This document shows positions 34,275 to 46,599 of a DNA stretch of 64,000 nt, in pieces. Source of the DNA: Loripinus fragilis (Eukaryota; Mollusca; Bivalvia; Lucinida; Lucinidae); contig OZ026520.1 of assembly GCA_964019695.1 (NCBI GenBank), positions 27,128,120 to 27,192,119 on the forward strand. The letters run 5' to 3'. The first letter of the stretch is position 1. Each line of letters opens with the position of its first letter. The notes under the pieces were generated by a model that was not told the origin of the DNA, did no database searches, and worked only from the letters and a program-made list of their open reading frames with translations. The position numbers and the translations under genes were made by a program.

Positions 34275-34980
34275 AAACATCACTTATAAGCATTTCGCGT
34301 AATCCTCATCTTTTGCCACCAAAGGACTTAATTTTCTTTGTATGTTTGGCCTGTCAAACAAATTGACTCAGCTATAACTTGAATCCTTAGCATTCTTCAA
34401 AAGTAGAAACAGCATGTCAGTGTCACGGGATCAAACACCTATATATGCATACAATGGAGTACGACTCTGGTATATGTCTGTTCCTGTGAAGTGGCAAGAG
34501 CAATCTTACTGCAACTGCCTCTGCATCCGTGCTAGTCAAATGATAACTTTGCTCTTACTTTGCAAAAGCTATGTCTCTACCGTGTACCTCTAAGAATACT
34601 TTAAGATTTCTGACATTGGTAAAACAGAAATTTGATAGGCTGCATTTTCTTTGTATCATTTGCCATGGAACCTTTCCAGTCCTTTGGTGCTTTAGTCATC
34701 AGATCTTAGATCAAAAGTATTTTGCTGCGCCCAAAGATCTGAATAAGTTTTTTTAGTTACAATGTTGACTCTTGATGGGTTTGGCAGACAGTCAGAAACA
34801 ATTTCTGTTACATCTTGAAAGTTATCTGGTATATGAGAAAGAACATGAAATTGGACATTGCTATCAATTATGTTTGCTACTGGTTGTTGTTTGTTGTCAG
34901 TACATTGAAGCAAGACTTAAAAGAATGTAAAACATTGATTTCACAGTTTTTGCAGCCATAACATTAGCTGTTGCATTCAA
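34275..34980 (-). pseudogene. decayed member of a metazoan multicopy protein family
   Basis: Minus-strand pieces in changing frames: VANIIDSNVQFHVLSHIPDN and SDLWAQQNTFDLRSDD (34913-34692), then PKDWKGSMANDTKKMQPIKF and LFYQCQKS, then TSTDAEAVAV, then RDTDMLFLLLKNAKDSSYS. From memory these fit a large uncharacterised family in cnidarians and molluscs with an HIP-x(n)-ADTY-like start, an SDDQxTPxDWKxFMxNDxNK-like middle and an SPDTDVxxLLL motif; the function of that family is not known to me. Stops and frameshifts make this copy dead. It sits at the centre of the inverted array, so it may be cargo or the element's own gene. Confidence 0.55.
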
Positions 34981-36087
34981 AAGAAGGAAAGTGGACTATG
35001 TGTAGAATAGGATAACCATTAGTTCTATAGTATGCTCTATGGAAGATTTATACAGAGTAAACAAGTTGATAAGGATGCCCTATTTCATGATCCATTGAAA
35101 CAACTGAAATTGAAAACACTTGCCTCTGACTGTGTTATCAAAAAGGATGTCACGACAATGCCCTTGCTCATTTATTATGACGAGTTATATATGTTACACC
35201 CTTTAATAAGCGCTCCAATCTTAGAAACTTAGTGAACCATTGAAGTGAAAGGGTATAATTTGCGCCCTGTTCATCCTGCATTTCATTGCTTTACCTGCTG
35301 TGATACATCTAGCTCGTTTATCTGAAGGGAAAGAGTTACCTCCGTTTCAGCACTTCAGAAGTACTAAGACTTCAAATAAGTTTTTGAATGCTTGGGGAAA
35401 GATAATTAGTACAGAGACATAATAGATGTTAACCAGCTAAGATATGATTCTTTTTCACAGAAATATCAAGGTACATCAGTCCAGGTACTCATTGCTTTTA
35501 ATGGCATAGGTTTCCTCCTCGTAAAGCTTTAGTCTTTCTCCTACTTGCAGAGTGTCACTTGAAACACATACTCGAAAAGAGCCAACCATTAGGAATTCAT
35601 ATCAGTTTCCGAATGTTCAAAGCCATGAATGGCAACATTGGAAAGTTGATAATGGCTCACCAATTTTGAGTGGACTGGTGGTAAAATTGTATAACAGTAA
35701 ATGATTGAAATATTGTGTGATGATTCTACTACTTGCAAGGAGGCGGGTGATAATAATGATTACTACAGAAGCGGACAACAAAAAACGTTTAACATAAGTG
35801 TTAAATCAATGAGAATTAGTTTGGACCATTTCATTTATTGTATTGTCTCGTATAAATGTAAAACTTTCTTTTCTATCCGTGGCTCTATATTTAGCATTAT
35901 ATGCACAGTATTAGGAAATGTGTCCAAAAGGTCATTGATAGCATCTGTAACAATAGTCCATGGGCTTGATAATCAGAAAGGAGTATTATCCAGACCCTCA
36001 TTAAGTGTCCTGATCTTAGAAACATGATGACAGCTTGCAGATATATGAGCAAGATAGACTAAGAAAATGTAAAATATCCACACGCTG

Positions 36088-36346
36088 GTTTAAGCCCTCC
36101 AGTTAAATATTTTTACTGATCTTTCCAAGGCGGTACTTCTTTTGTGGATCATTCATGTTATTTCTGTCTTGTATTTGCTTTCGTGCGCGTCTGTTTATTG
36201 ATGCCTTGTGGTCACCTGCTGGGAAAGGGCAGACCTCTTGGCTCTCGTTTGTGATGTCTTATTGTGAGCTTGTTACTTTCTTATTGGTATCCTGGGCCAG
36301 GTGTGGTACTTGATTGTATCGATTCCTGATCTTTGCCTTCTTTCAT
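36088..36346 (+). repeat. second copy of the 2292-2557 repeat
   Basis: Begins at GTTTAAGCCCTCCAG and ends at CCTGATCTTTGCCTTC, about 90% identical by eye to the insert in PLE copy 1, in the same orientation. Here it sits in the inverted array between type C and type B units. Confidence 0.85.
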
Positions 36347-38871
36347 GTGTTTTACTTAAACGGTAATAACACAGTTTGCTTCTCGGTAAAACTGGGAGTA
36401 GGGCTGTGTATTAGCTCCTATAAGACAATATATTTAAGATAGAAAAGCAAACTTGGTTTTTCCTATTCATCAATTGAGTATATGCGAAACTTTGTAAAAT
36501 CTAATAAAACAGTTTGAAACCAAGATATAGTAGTTGTTTAACTAAATGACGATAGCCACAGTTATGTCTTTTAAATTATAATTAGGTTCATGTAACGCAT
36601 ATAACACCACAGTTAGCCGTATTAATGTTTAACAGCTTCCATATGTAGTAAAGACATCCAGTATGCAGACTATAAGAATGTCAATTTATTAGATGATTTG
36701 AATGTATTCTTTCTTTAGCTCAAACAATCAAATGGGTACGTGCATTAAGAGGTTATTTTGCCCCCCCCCCCCTATGAAGTCAAAAAATAGAAGTTGCTTT
36801 TCACAAGTTTCTTCTAATTAGTTTATAAGAACAATAGCCAAAGTGTAAAAGGCTGGTATTGATTCGACAGGTACGGTTACCATAGTAACAAAAATTGTCC
36901 GCCAAAATAGGCTGAAAATAGGAAAATGACCATTTTGGAGCAAATATGAGACATGTAACAGAGGAAATAATATAGAGCTCAAGCAAATACCAAATAGATA
37001 TTTTAACAAATGATGAGAATTATCACAGCACACAATATATTAAAAGGTTTGTTTGGTATTCACTTGTGCTGATACCTAATTCTTAAAAAATCGGTCTCCA
37101 AAAGCCTTAAATTTGGCACAAAATGGCAATTTCTCTATTTTAGCCTATTTCATCCGCCATTTTTGTTACCATAGCACCGGTAAAAGTAAAACAAAAGCCT
37201 GGATATTACACTTTGGTTTTTCTTCTAACAAACCAATTGGATGAAATTGATAAAACACAACTTTCAGTTTTTGGCTCCAGAGGGGGCCAAATTTGCCCCT
37301 TAACGCACGTAGCTCTTTCTTATTCTTAAATTGATATAGTAACATATGTAACAAGCTGTTGGAGGTTAACGGCCCAACATACAGAGTGCAAACATTTTTA
37401 TTCAATGCAGCTTGAATGGTTATATAAGATGTAATATGTCTGCAGAATTCCAAAGGGGATTGGGATGGAACAGGCCCTTACTTAGCTTTAAGTCAAAATA
37501 CTGTTTGATGATTTTACTTCATACGATGATGATGATGACACTGAAGCGGACACAATGATGGATGTTGTGTATGAAGTAGACTCAGATGATGATTGATTTT
37601 GAATATTTATAAACTGCCCTGTTCAAATGTGAAAAATTCTTCTCTGTTTGTGCCTCTATATGTTTTAGCATTTTACATATTAAGAAATATATGAAAGTAA
37701 GTTTATTTATAACATGTGTAACAAATATCTATAGGTTTGATAGCATGCACTGAACATAATTTCTAAGGTTTAGGCACCAATGACAATAGATTTATAGGGG
37801 AAACATGCAAACTATATTCATTCTTTCAGAAACAGTATCTCTTAAGTAAAGGCTCTTGCTCACTCGTTATGCCATGTAACATATGTAACGCTCTCTGATC
37901 TTTAAAACTTGGTGACAACTTGCAGATCCATAAGTCTTTATCAGACGAGCAAGTTTAAAGTCCCTAAATATGCAAGTATTTGCACAATTTTAGCCCAAAC
38001 TTCCAAATTAGATTTTCTTTATTTGATATAGTAACGCATGTAACAGGCTGTTTCAGACTAACGCCCCAACTTATAGAGTACAAACATCCATTATTCAATG
38101 CAGCTTGAGTTGTACTTCTAGAAGGAATGTGTCCGCAAAATTCCCTCAATGAGATTAAAACATTTCAGGCATATCTTACGTAAAGACAATGAGCTTGCCC
38201 ATTTATTACATCAGGTAACATATGATATTAGACATTTTGGAACAATCTTGCAGATTTATGAGTCTTTTCGTATAAGCAAATAAATCCCAAACAATGAAAG
38301 ATAATCATCAACTGCAAATATTTTAACTATTTTTACTCTAGTTTTAATACCAAATGTTCACCTTAAAACTGGGTAGGGGTAGGGTTGTTTAATTGCTAAT
38401 TCCAGAAAAAATATTTAAGATAGGGAAACAAACTTTAATTTTTCTGTTCGCTAATTGCATAAGCTAGTCTGGCATGGTTAAAACATTTTGCAAAACACAC
38501 AGAGAGATTGTGAATGTAAATGATATTAGCCACACTTGCAAATTTTAATGGGTTATCTGATTTATGTAACGCATATGACACCTTAGGAAGCCGCAATTTT
38601 GTTTAAATGGCTGTCATACGTAGTTAAGATATCCAGTATGCAGACTATATGAATGACTTTTAAAAATAAATATTCAATGTCTTTAATTTATAGCCCATAC
38701 TTTCAATTTACTTTTTCTTAATTTGATAAAGTAACGTATGTAACCGGCTCTTACAGACAAACGCCCAAATGCATAGAGTACAAACATTTCTTAAAAGACT
38801 CGGCTTTTAATTATCTACAAGACAGAATATGTCTGCAAACTCCCTAGAGTGGGAAGCAAACCCATTCTCAG

Positions 38872-38925
38872 CCATCCGTCTACTATGCCATTCGTTATGG
38901 ATAAGTCCAAGATGGTTCTGTTGTT
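38872..38925 (-). pseudogene. Penelope-like element copy 3, continuation of RT
   Basis: Minus-strand translation gives ILDLSITNGIV, matching LDLNLSITNGIVSSK of copy 1. It lies just beyond the 6-kb array and is the missing upstream side of the 31742-32851 fragment. Confidence 0.6.
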
Positions 38926-38999
38926 GTTGATCATTTGTTCATGTACTCCCCCCTTTTTGAGTGTGTGTGTGTGGTGTTCTGTGTTTGTCTTTGTTTTGG

Positions 39000-39180
39000 T
39001 ATGCATTACTTTGTGTCCTTTCTCGTGATCCAATCATCTTGAAGAGGAAGATTTTGTTTCTATCGTCTCACCCATGTCGTGCCATTTTATATGTTCTGTG
39101 GCTCTTCCTCACGGTGCCATGCGTAGGTCTGCAGTGTGTGATAGTGGTATTACCTGATCATACTCGATTACTTTTACACT
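39000..39180 (+). repeat. Penelope-like element 3' end fragment, plus orientation
   Basis: GTGGCTCTTCCTCACGGTGC, then GTCTGCAGTGTGTGATAGTG and CTGATCATACTCG, match the extreme 3' block of the PLE, inverted relative to copies 1-3. Upstream is a GT-rich stretch (38961-38975). Confidence 0.7.
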
Positions 39181-39796
39181 TCACCAATAACTAACACATA
39201 AAGATAAGTTTCATATAATTTATTAGGAAAGAAATTTGACATTTCACAAAGGAGGCTAAATTCAACCTAGCTAGAATCATCATTATTTTGAACATTTTTT
39301 GGGACCCATATCCCAAATACAATATACAAAGTCCCATCCTGTTCTGAAGAATATTTTTATAGGGTTTTTACGCTATGTTAGCACGACGGCCAACTATGTC
39401 ATGTGATTTTAAGGTTCTCAATAAAATGTTGATCTCTGATATCATAGGCCTTCAACTTTTTATAGCCAAAATCCAGGGTACACATCAGTGCAGTGATTGG
39501 GAAGTCGGTTGCGTTGAGGGAACTAAAAATGGTTTAATTTGTCAAGTATATAAAAGGCATTCGATCATGCATGTCTGTTTAACAGACATCATGCATTGAG
39601 CTTAAACTTATTCTGATATTCGCAGTAGCATAAGTTTCCATGCTCGACTATGCCCATTTTCCCTTAGAATGCTTAATATACTGGGTTGTTTAACTTCAGC
39701 TATGCTATCTTATGTAATCAGCGTGGACAACGCAGTGGAAATTGTCTTCTATGTGCAGACAATCATATAGAAAAATAAAGACACATGTGTACAGCT
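39181..39796. other. non-coding stretch, nothing recognised
   Basis: No gene or repeat edge was seen. The frame at 39375-39599 has no motif. Confidence 0.5.
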
Positions 39797-39808
39797 TTTA
39801 AACCCATA

Positions 39809-40009
39809 CTTTTGTTGTTGTTTTTGTTTGATTTGATTCTTTACATCTCATCAAAAATTTTTCAGTTCTAAAGGGACGGGTCTTCCTGGGTTGAACCAGT
39901 ACTAAGCTTGGATTAATGTTCTTGCTTAAGGACACAATACAGTGACGCCGGTGAGGCTCGAACCCTCGGTCTCGAGTCAAGCACTCTACCACTAAGCCAA
40001 TGCGCTCCC
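39809..40009 (-). mobile_element. tRNA-derived SINE, copy 3
   Basis: Minus-strand copy with head GCGCATTGGCTTAGTGGTAG and B-box-like GGGTTCGAGCC. The body matches copies 1 and 2, and the tail is AATCAAATCAAACAAA. A perfect 12-bp target duplication, TTTAAACCCATA, lies at 39797-39808 and 40010-40021. Confidence 0.95.
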
Positions 40010-40021
40010 TTTAAACCCATA

Positions 40022-41253
40022 TTGTAAAATACATTTCCAGTTCAAGATTCCATCAACCACGGGTAGGAAACTTCAAAAACAGAGCCGTCCCCAGGGGGTT
40101 CTTTGATATTTTCATATACACGTAGGCTCGGGTCATTTTTTTGCGTCCGAAATTTTGAATTTTAATATTTTTGTGGTTTTCAGAAAAATGATTTTTTGGG
40201 TATGAAGATTTTTTGGATATTTTGAGGGGTCATCACAAAATTGGACTATATTTAGGGGTCATTTCTATGCATATTAGTGTCTTTTTTAAGGTCAATGTAC
40301 AGCATGGGGGATATTTATTTGAGTTGGTAAAACTTCAAGTATTATTTTGGGTGCTTGAAATTCGTGATATTTTTAGGGTGAACAGTAGATGCTGGGGCCG
40401 GGCCTAAGTATGAAGAAAACATGAGCGTACCCCCCCCCCCCCCTCGAAAACCAAACTCTTGTTGTGATTGTTCCGTGTCTGTGCCAGTACATAGCCGTTT
40501 TTTACAAGGCGAGCGACTTAATCACTACACCAAGGAAGTTTTTCTTATGGCTGCTCCGTAGCTGTACCAGTATACGTGTAGTACTTAGCTGAGAGTGTTT
40601 AAATTTCTTGTGTGTAAATTTAGTATGACCAGGAGCACAGGGCTACAGCTTAAAGTCAAATCCGATACTGTAACACTCACGTGGAGAAAAGGATCAAACT
40701 CGGGACCCCTGGGCTGGGTACAAGTCGAACACAACACGCCGACTTTTTTTTGGTTTTTTTTAATGTTTTTGGTCGTGTTCCTTGGCTATAACCAGTACTG
40801 GTAGAGTGGGTTTATGTTTTTTGTGGTTTTATGCCCAGGAGCATCCGAAGGCTCACCAGCAGTTTATTGAGAAAGCCTATACTTGTAACACACATTCGCA
40901 CTGTATTTAGAACTTATTCGAGAAAAGTATTAATTCTTATATCTACGGGTTCAGGGTGGGGAGCAAGACGCCTAGATATCGGTCTGAACCTGCATCATCA
41001 GGCTTTGCTTTTGCTGTGTGTATGTAAATGCGAGAAGCGAAGGCTCAGACGAAATGCTTTTTAATAATACCTGTATGCTCCGTCGCTGCTCGCATATGCA
41101 ATTGGTACAATTGAAAAAGTATGGGTCTGATCACCATTGTAAGTTGATAAGTCTCTATGCATGTTCATAATTTGAAACGCAGACCCGAATAAGAAATCCG
41201 AGTTGTCTATGTAACCTATGCTCGAGTATTCGATTATTGTAAGTTGTTAGATA
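40022..41253. other. non-coding stretch with homopolymer and repeat fragments
   Basis: Holds a C homopolymer at about 40428-40443. The sequence around 40790-40870 (AACCAGTACTGG, GGGTTTATG, CATCCGAAGGCT) recurs diverged at 43385-43450. No gene was recognised. Confidence 0.5.
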
Positions 41254-41477
41254 ATGTACCTGTACACAGCCTGAATTCAACAACCGCTCTCTGTCGAAAA
41301 TCAAAGTCACGGATATCCATAGCCTCTACAAAAATGTTTAAGGTGATGGGAAGCCGTTACAATCGATGTACCTGTACACAGCCTGAACTCATCAACCGCT
41401 CTCTGTCAAAAATCAAAGTCACGGATATCCATAGCCTCTACAAAAATGTTTAAGGTGACGGGAAGCCGTTACATTCC
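41254..41477. repeat. 112-bp tandem duplication, two copies
   Basis: ATGTACCTGTACACAGCCTG begins at 41254 and again at 41366. The two units differ at only a few bases. The frame at 41244-41453 is a reading through both copies. Confidence 0.95.
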
Positions 41478-41966
41478 AAAACTTCTTGGTCACGGAAATC
41501 CATGACTCGCGTTTCAAAACTTAGAAAATCGCAAGTTTTTGATAGAGAGTAACTCAATATAAATGCCGAGTAACCTGAACAACTCGAAGTTAAGTTGAAG
41601 CTGTAGGCAAGTATTTTATGCAGTCGTTATTGTCCTGTTAGAAAAAAAAAATGAATTTTAAGAGCAATATACTGTCATTTTACCAGCGTCTCCAGCTCCT
41701 TCCAACCACATATTTTCCTTCCCAGTGTTTTGAAATCACTCGGCTGAAAACTTTATCCTACGTCATCAAAAGATTGCTTACTGGCACACATTCTAGGAAA
41801 CTTTTTGTTTTCACAACACTTAAGATAAGTTGGGAAAACGGAAAAGTAGGTACTCGTTGCAAATTCACGGGATTCCGAGATAAACGCTAGCCGCGGAATT
41901 CCGTGTGATCCCTACCTGTTGACGCATTTGTCTTATCAAGGTGAAAGTTTACAAATTTTTGAAATT
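41478..41966. other. non-coding repeat-derived stretch
   Basis: CACGGAAATCCATGAC at 41493 and GCTAGCCGCGGAATTCCGTG at 41889 match, directly and inverted, parts of 25553-25730. The frame at 41651-41890 lies inside and shows no domain. Confidence 0.5.
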
Positions 41967-42700
41967 ATTAGCTCACCTGAGCCATTGGCTCATGGTGAGC
42001 TATTATGATCGTTGGATGTCTGTCGTGCGTCGTCGTGTATCGTGTGTCGTCAACAATTGCTTCAAAGGACATCTCCGCCTAAACTACTGGCTGGATTTTG
42101 ACCAAACTTGTTAGAAATGATCCTGATATAGCCCTCTTTAATAATTGTTCAAATTGTTTGAAGTCCGTTGCCTATCTAGGTCACACAGGCTAAAATTAGA
42201 TTTTCGAGATAACTTTTTTAAAATCTTCTTGTCTTAAACCACAAGGCATAAAGCCTTGATATTTGGTTTGTTGAATCACCTAGTGAACCTCTACCAAGTT
42301 TGTTCAAATTATGCCCCTGGGGCTAAAAATGGGCCCGCCCCAGGGGTCAAATGTTTTACATAGGCTTGTATAGTGAAACATGAAAAAATCATCTTCTCTG
42401 AAACCACAAGGCCTAAAGCCTTGATATATTTGGTATGTAGCATCACCTAGTGGACCTCTACCAAGTTCAAATAATGCCCCTGGGGCTAAAAATGGCCCAA
42501 ACCCTGTGTTCACATGTTCTACATAGGCTTATATATATAGGGAAAACATGAAAAAATCTTCTTGTCTGAAACCACAAGGCTTAAAGCATTGATATTTAGC
42601 ATCACCAAGTAGACCTCTACCAAGTTTGTTTAAATTATGCCCATGGGGCCAAATATGGGTCTGCCCCGGGGGTCGCATGTATTCATAGGCTTATTTCCCT
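41967..42700. mobile_element. third pearl/Helentron-like repeat with tandem cores
   Basis: Starts with the hairpin TAGCTCACCTGAGCCA with TGGCTCATGGTGAGCTA. Core units carry AAACCACAAGGC at 42237, 42401 and 42569 (about 165-bp period), each with ACCTCTACCAAGTT and TGCCCCTGGGGC-like blocks. This is a common bivalve repeat layout. Its right end is not resolved. No ORF. Confidence 0.6.
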
Positions 42701-42704
42701 ACTG

Positions 42705-43215
42705 CATAAACTGCCATTAAAATCCCATTAATTGCCCCAATTAAAATCTCATTAAAATGGCCCTATTAATGGCCAGTTTTAATGGGAAAATGCTCTTCCA
42801 AAACTGAAAATCTGTCAAAATACTATTAAATTAAACCATTAATAAAAATAATGAGCATCAAATAGGCATTATTTTTTGTGTGCGAAAAATAATGGTCATT
42901 AAAACATTCAGTTAGAATTTTTACTGGTTTATATTAATGCCCATTAATATGATTTAATTTTCATGACTATTTATCTTTTGGCCATAACTAATACCATTAT
43001 TAATGGTTTTTTTTTTATTTTTAATGGTCATTAGAACAGAAAATATAGCTACAAATTAATGGGTATTAATTTCCCATCAATATATTGAAGAGAAAAATAA
43101 TGGGCATTATGTTTTTAATAAACAGCATATTAATCGACATTGAATATGAAAATAGTCATAAATTTAATGGCCATTAACGAAGCATGATAAATTTCAAAAA
43201 AGGGTATATTAATGA
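42705..43215. repeat. ATTAATGG-rich low-complexity block
   Basis: About 500 bp packed with CATTAA, ATTAAT and TTAATGG words in both orientations (TTTAATGGCCATTAA near 43161). It is neither a simple microsatellite nor a clean tandem repeat. It resembles in style the core of the MITE at 46324-46599, where the word is ATTCATTAA. Confidence 0.7.
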
Positions 43216-43506
43216 CTTTTATTTTTCTCTTTTGCTCACTGCACTGATTTCAAGATCCTATTTCTTGGGCTTCTTCCTGTTTCCCATTCAGAAGCAGGAA
43301 AGACAAGCAAAAAATCTTGCTGGACTTTGGTTTAAGTCCCCTGTTATTTTTAAAAAAAACTTTTTGAGACTTTCCCTGTGTAGTAACCAGTACCGGGCTC
43401 GGAGGGTTTATGATTTGTGTGTGTATTTTATGACGGGAGCAGCCGAAGGCCAAATAACAAGTGAATGTTACCTTTTCGTTTCTGAATCCTTTTATATATT
43501 GGTATA
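43216..43506. other. non-coding flank of the satellite
   Basis: No gene was recognised. The 119-residue frame at 43184-43543 runs from the AT-rich block into the satellite and is not credible. Confidence 0.5.
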
Positions 43507-46323
43507 TAGGGGAGATGACCTTGACTCTGGGTACGCGTACTGACCTCTCAGGTAGATCGCCTGGACTCTGGATACTAATACTGACTTCTAGAGAAAATGT
43601 CTAGGACTCTTGATATAAGTACTGACCTCTGGTGGAGATGACTGGAACTCTGGGCATTAGTGCTGACCTCTTGCGACAATGACTTGGTCACTGTATACTA
43701 GTACTGACCTCAAGTTGAAATGACTGGGTTTCTGGGTACTAGTACTGACATCTAGGGGAGATGACTTGGACTCTGGATACTAGTACTGACTTATGGTGGA
43801 GATGTATAGGACTATGAGTAATAGTGCTGACCTCAATGGAGATGACTGGGTCTCTAAGTACTAGTTCTGACTTCTAGGGGAGATAACTTGGAATCTTGGT
43901 ACCTCTGGGTACTAGTACAGACCTGTAGGAGAGATGACTTGGACTCTGGTTACTAGTACTAAAATCTAGGGGAGATGACTGGTACTCTGGGTACCATTAT
44001 GACCTCTAAGGATGAAGACTGGTACTCTGAGTACTAGTACTGGCCTCTAGGGGAGATGACTGGTACTTTAGGTACTATAACTGACCTCCAGGGCAGATGA
44101 CTTGGACTCTGTGTACTTAAACTGATCATTTAGGGAGACGCCTTGGACTCTGTGTTCAAGTACTGACATCTAGGGGAGATGAATGGTACTCTGGATACTA
44201 GTACTGACTATTATGGGAGATGACATGGACTCTGGATACTAGCTCTGACCACTAGGGGAGATGACTGGGACTCTGGGTACTAGTACTGACCACATGGGGA
44301 GATGCCTAGGACTCTGGGTACTAATACTGACCCTAGGAGAGATGACTTGGACTCTGTGTACAAATACTGACGTCTAAGGCAGATGACTTTGACTCTGGAT
44401 ACTAGTAGTGACTTATAGAGAAGATGTACGGGACTATGGGTACTAGTACTGACATCAATTGAGATGAGTGGGACTTCTAGGGGAGATAACTTGGACTCTT
44501 GGTACTAATACTAACATTTAGGTGAGATGAAAGGTACTCTGGTTACTAGTACTGACCTCTAGGGGAGATGACTTGGACTCTGGGTACTAGTACTGACCTT
44601 TAGGGAAGATGACTGGTACTCTTGGTACTTGTACTGACTTCCAGGGTAGATGATTTGGACAATGTGTACTAGTACTGACCACTAGGGGAGGTATCTTGGA
44701 CTCTGGGTACTAGTACTGACATGTAGGGGAGATGAATTAGACTTCGCGTACTAGTACTTACGTCTAGGGGAGATGATTGGTACTCTGGGTACTAGTACTG
44801 GCCTCTTAGGGAGATGACTGGTACTTTAAGTACTATTACTGACCTCCAGGGCAGATGACTTGGACTCTGTTTACTTTAACTGACCATTTGGGGAGACGCC
44901 TAAGACTCTGTGTACAAGTACTGACATCTAGGGGAGATGCATGGTACTCTGGATACTAGTACTTACTATTATGGGAGATGACTTGGACTCTGGTTACTAG
45001 CTCTGACCACTAGGGGAGATGACTAGGACTCTAGGTACTTGTACTGACCACTAAGGGAGATGCCTAGGACTCTGGGTACTAATACTGACCCTAGGAGAGA
45101 TGACTTGGGCTCTGTGTACAAATACTGACGTCTAAGGCAGATGAATTTGACTCTGGATACTTGTACTGACTTATAGAGGAGATGTATGGGACTATGGGTA
45201 CTAGTACTGACTTCAAATGAGATGAGTGGGACTTCTAGGGGAGAAAACTTGGACTCTTGGTACTACAACTAACATCTAGGTGAGATAAAGGTACTCTGGG
45301 TACTAGTACTGACCTCTAGGGGAGATGACTTGGACTCTGGGTACTAGTACTGACCTTAAGGGAAGATGACTTGTACTCTTGGTACTTGAACTGACCTCCA
45401 GGGGAGATGATTTGGACATTGTGCACTAGTACTGACCACTAGGGGGTTATCTTGGACTCTGGGTACTAGTACTGACATGTAGGGGAGATGACTTGGACTC
45501 CGGGTACTAGTACTTACGTCAAGGGGAGATGATTGGTACTCTGGGTACTAGTACTGGCCTCTAGGGGAGATGACTGGTACTTTAGGTACTATTACTGACC
45601 ACTAGGGGAGATGACTGGGACTCTGTGTACTTAAACTGACCATTTGGGGAGACGCTTTGGACTCTGTGTACAAGTACTGACATCTAGGGGAGATGAATGG
45701 TACTCTGGATACTAGTACTGACTATTATGGGAGATGACTTGGACTCTGGATACTAGCTCTGACGACTAGGGGAGATGACTGGGACTCTGGGTACTAGTAC
45801 TGACCACATGGGGAGATGCCTAGGACTCTGGGTACTAATACTGACCCTAGGAGAGATGACTTGGGCTCTGTGTACAAATACTGACGTCTAAGGCAGATGA
45901 CTTTGACTCTGTATACTAGAAGTGACTTATAGAGGAGATGTATGGGACTATGGGTACTAGTACTGACATCAATTGAGATGAGTGGGACTTCTAGGGGAGA
46001 AAACTTGGACTCTTGGTACTAATACTAACATCTAGGTGAGATGAAAGGTACTCTGGGTACTAGTACTGACCTCTAGGGGAGATGACTTGGACTCTGGGTA
46101 CTAGTACTGACCTTTACGGAAGATGACTGGTACTCTTGGTGCTTGAACGGACCTCCAGGGGAGATGATTTGGACACTGTGTACTAGTACTGACCAAGAGG
46201 GGAGGTATCTTGGACTCTGGGTACTAGTACTGACATGTAGGGGAGATGTCTTGGACTCCGGGTACTAGTACTTACGTCTAGGGGAGATGATTGGTACTCT
46301 GGGTACAAGAACTGACATCTAGG

Positions 46324-46599
46324 AGGGTCTGGATGGGGGATCTGGTATTCACTATTCATTAAAGATTTAGCCTATTATTCATCTCATTAAAGTTTTGGGT
46401 TATTCATTAAAATAAGATTCATATTCATTAAAATCCGACCATTCAATATTCATTTTTTCTTCTTATCATAAAAAAAATAGGATTATTCAATATTTCAACG
46501 CACTCATTATCCCTATTCATTAACTTTTTGGCTCATTATTCACTATTCATTTTTAAAACGGGTCATTATTCACTAATCATTATACCCCGTCCAGACCCT
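46324..46599. mobile_element. 276-bp hAT-type MITE inside the satellite
   Basis: Ends AGGGTCTGGATGGGGG and CCCCGTCCAGACCCT are inverted. The flanks are an exact 8-bp duplication, CATCTAGG (46316-46323 and 46600-46607), which is itself a piece of the satellite unit. Eight-base duplications are typical of hAT transposons. The interior is made of repeated TATTCATTAAA/TCATTATTCA words without an ORF. Confidence 0.9.

Larger units (their letters stand above)
32852..38871. mobile_element. 6-kb inverted array with GTAAC-type palindromic sites
   Basis: Three sequence contexts, each containing a near-palindrome of the type GTTACRYATGTTAC, are repeated. Type A (with GAGATGTTTGCACTCT) is at about 32960 and 34055 on the plus strand and about 37338, 38030 and 38730 inverted. 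Type B (TGTTATATGCGTTACAT) is at about 33132 and 34225 direct, and 36590 and 38563 inverted. Type C (next to CTTGCTCATTTATTA or inverse) is at about 33490 one way and 35185, 37875 and 38215 the other. Left units are direct and right units inverted, around a decayed gene near 34.3-34.95 kb. The outer ends are homologous in inverted orientation. Confidence 0.65.

Noticed and set aside
43184..43543. 119-residue plus-strand ORF
   Set aside because: Runs from the AT-rich word block into the satellite; no domain and composition follows the repeats.
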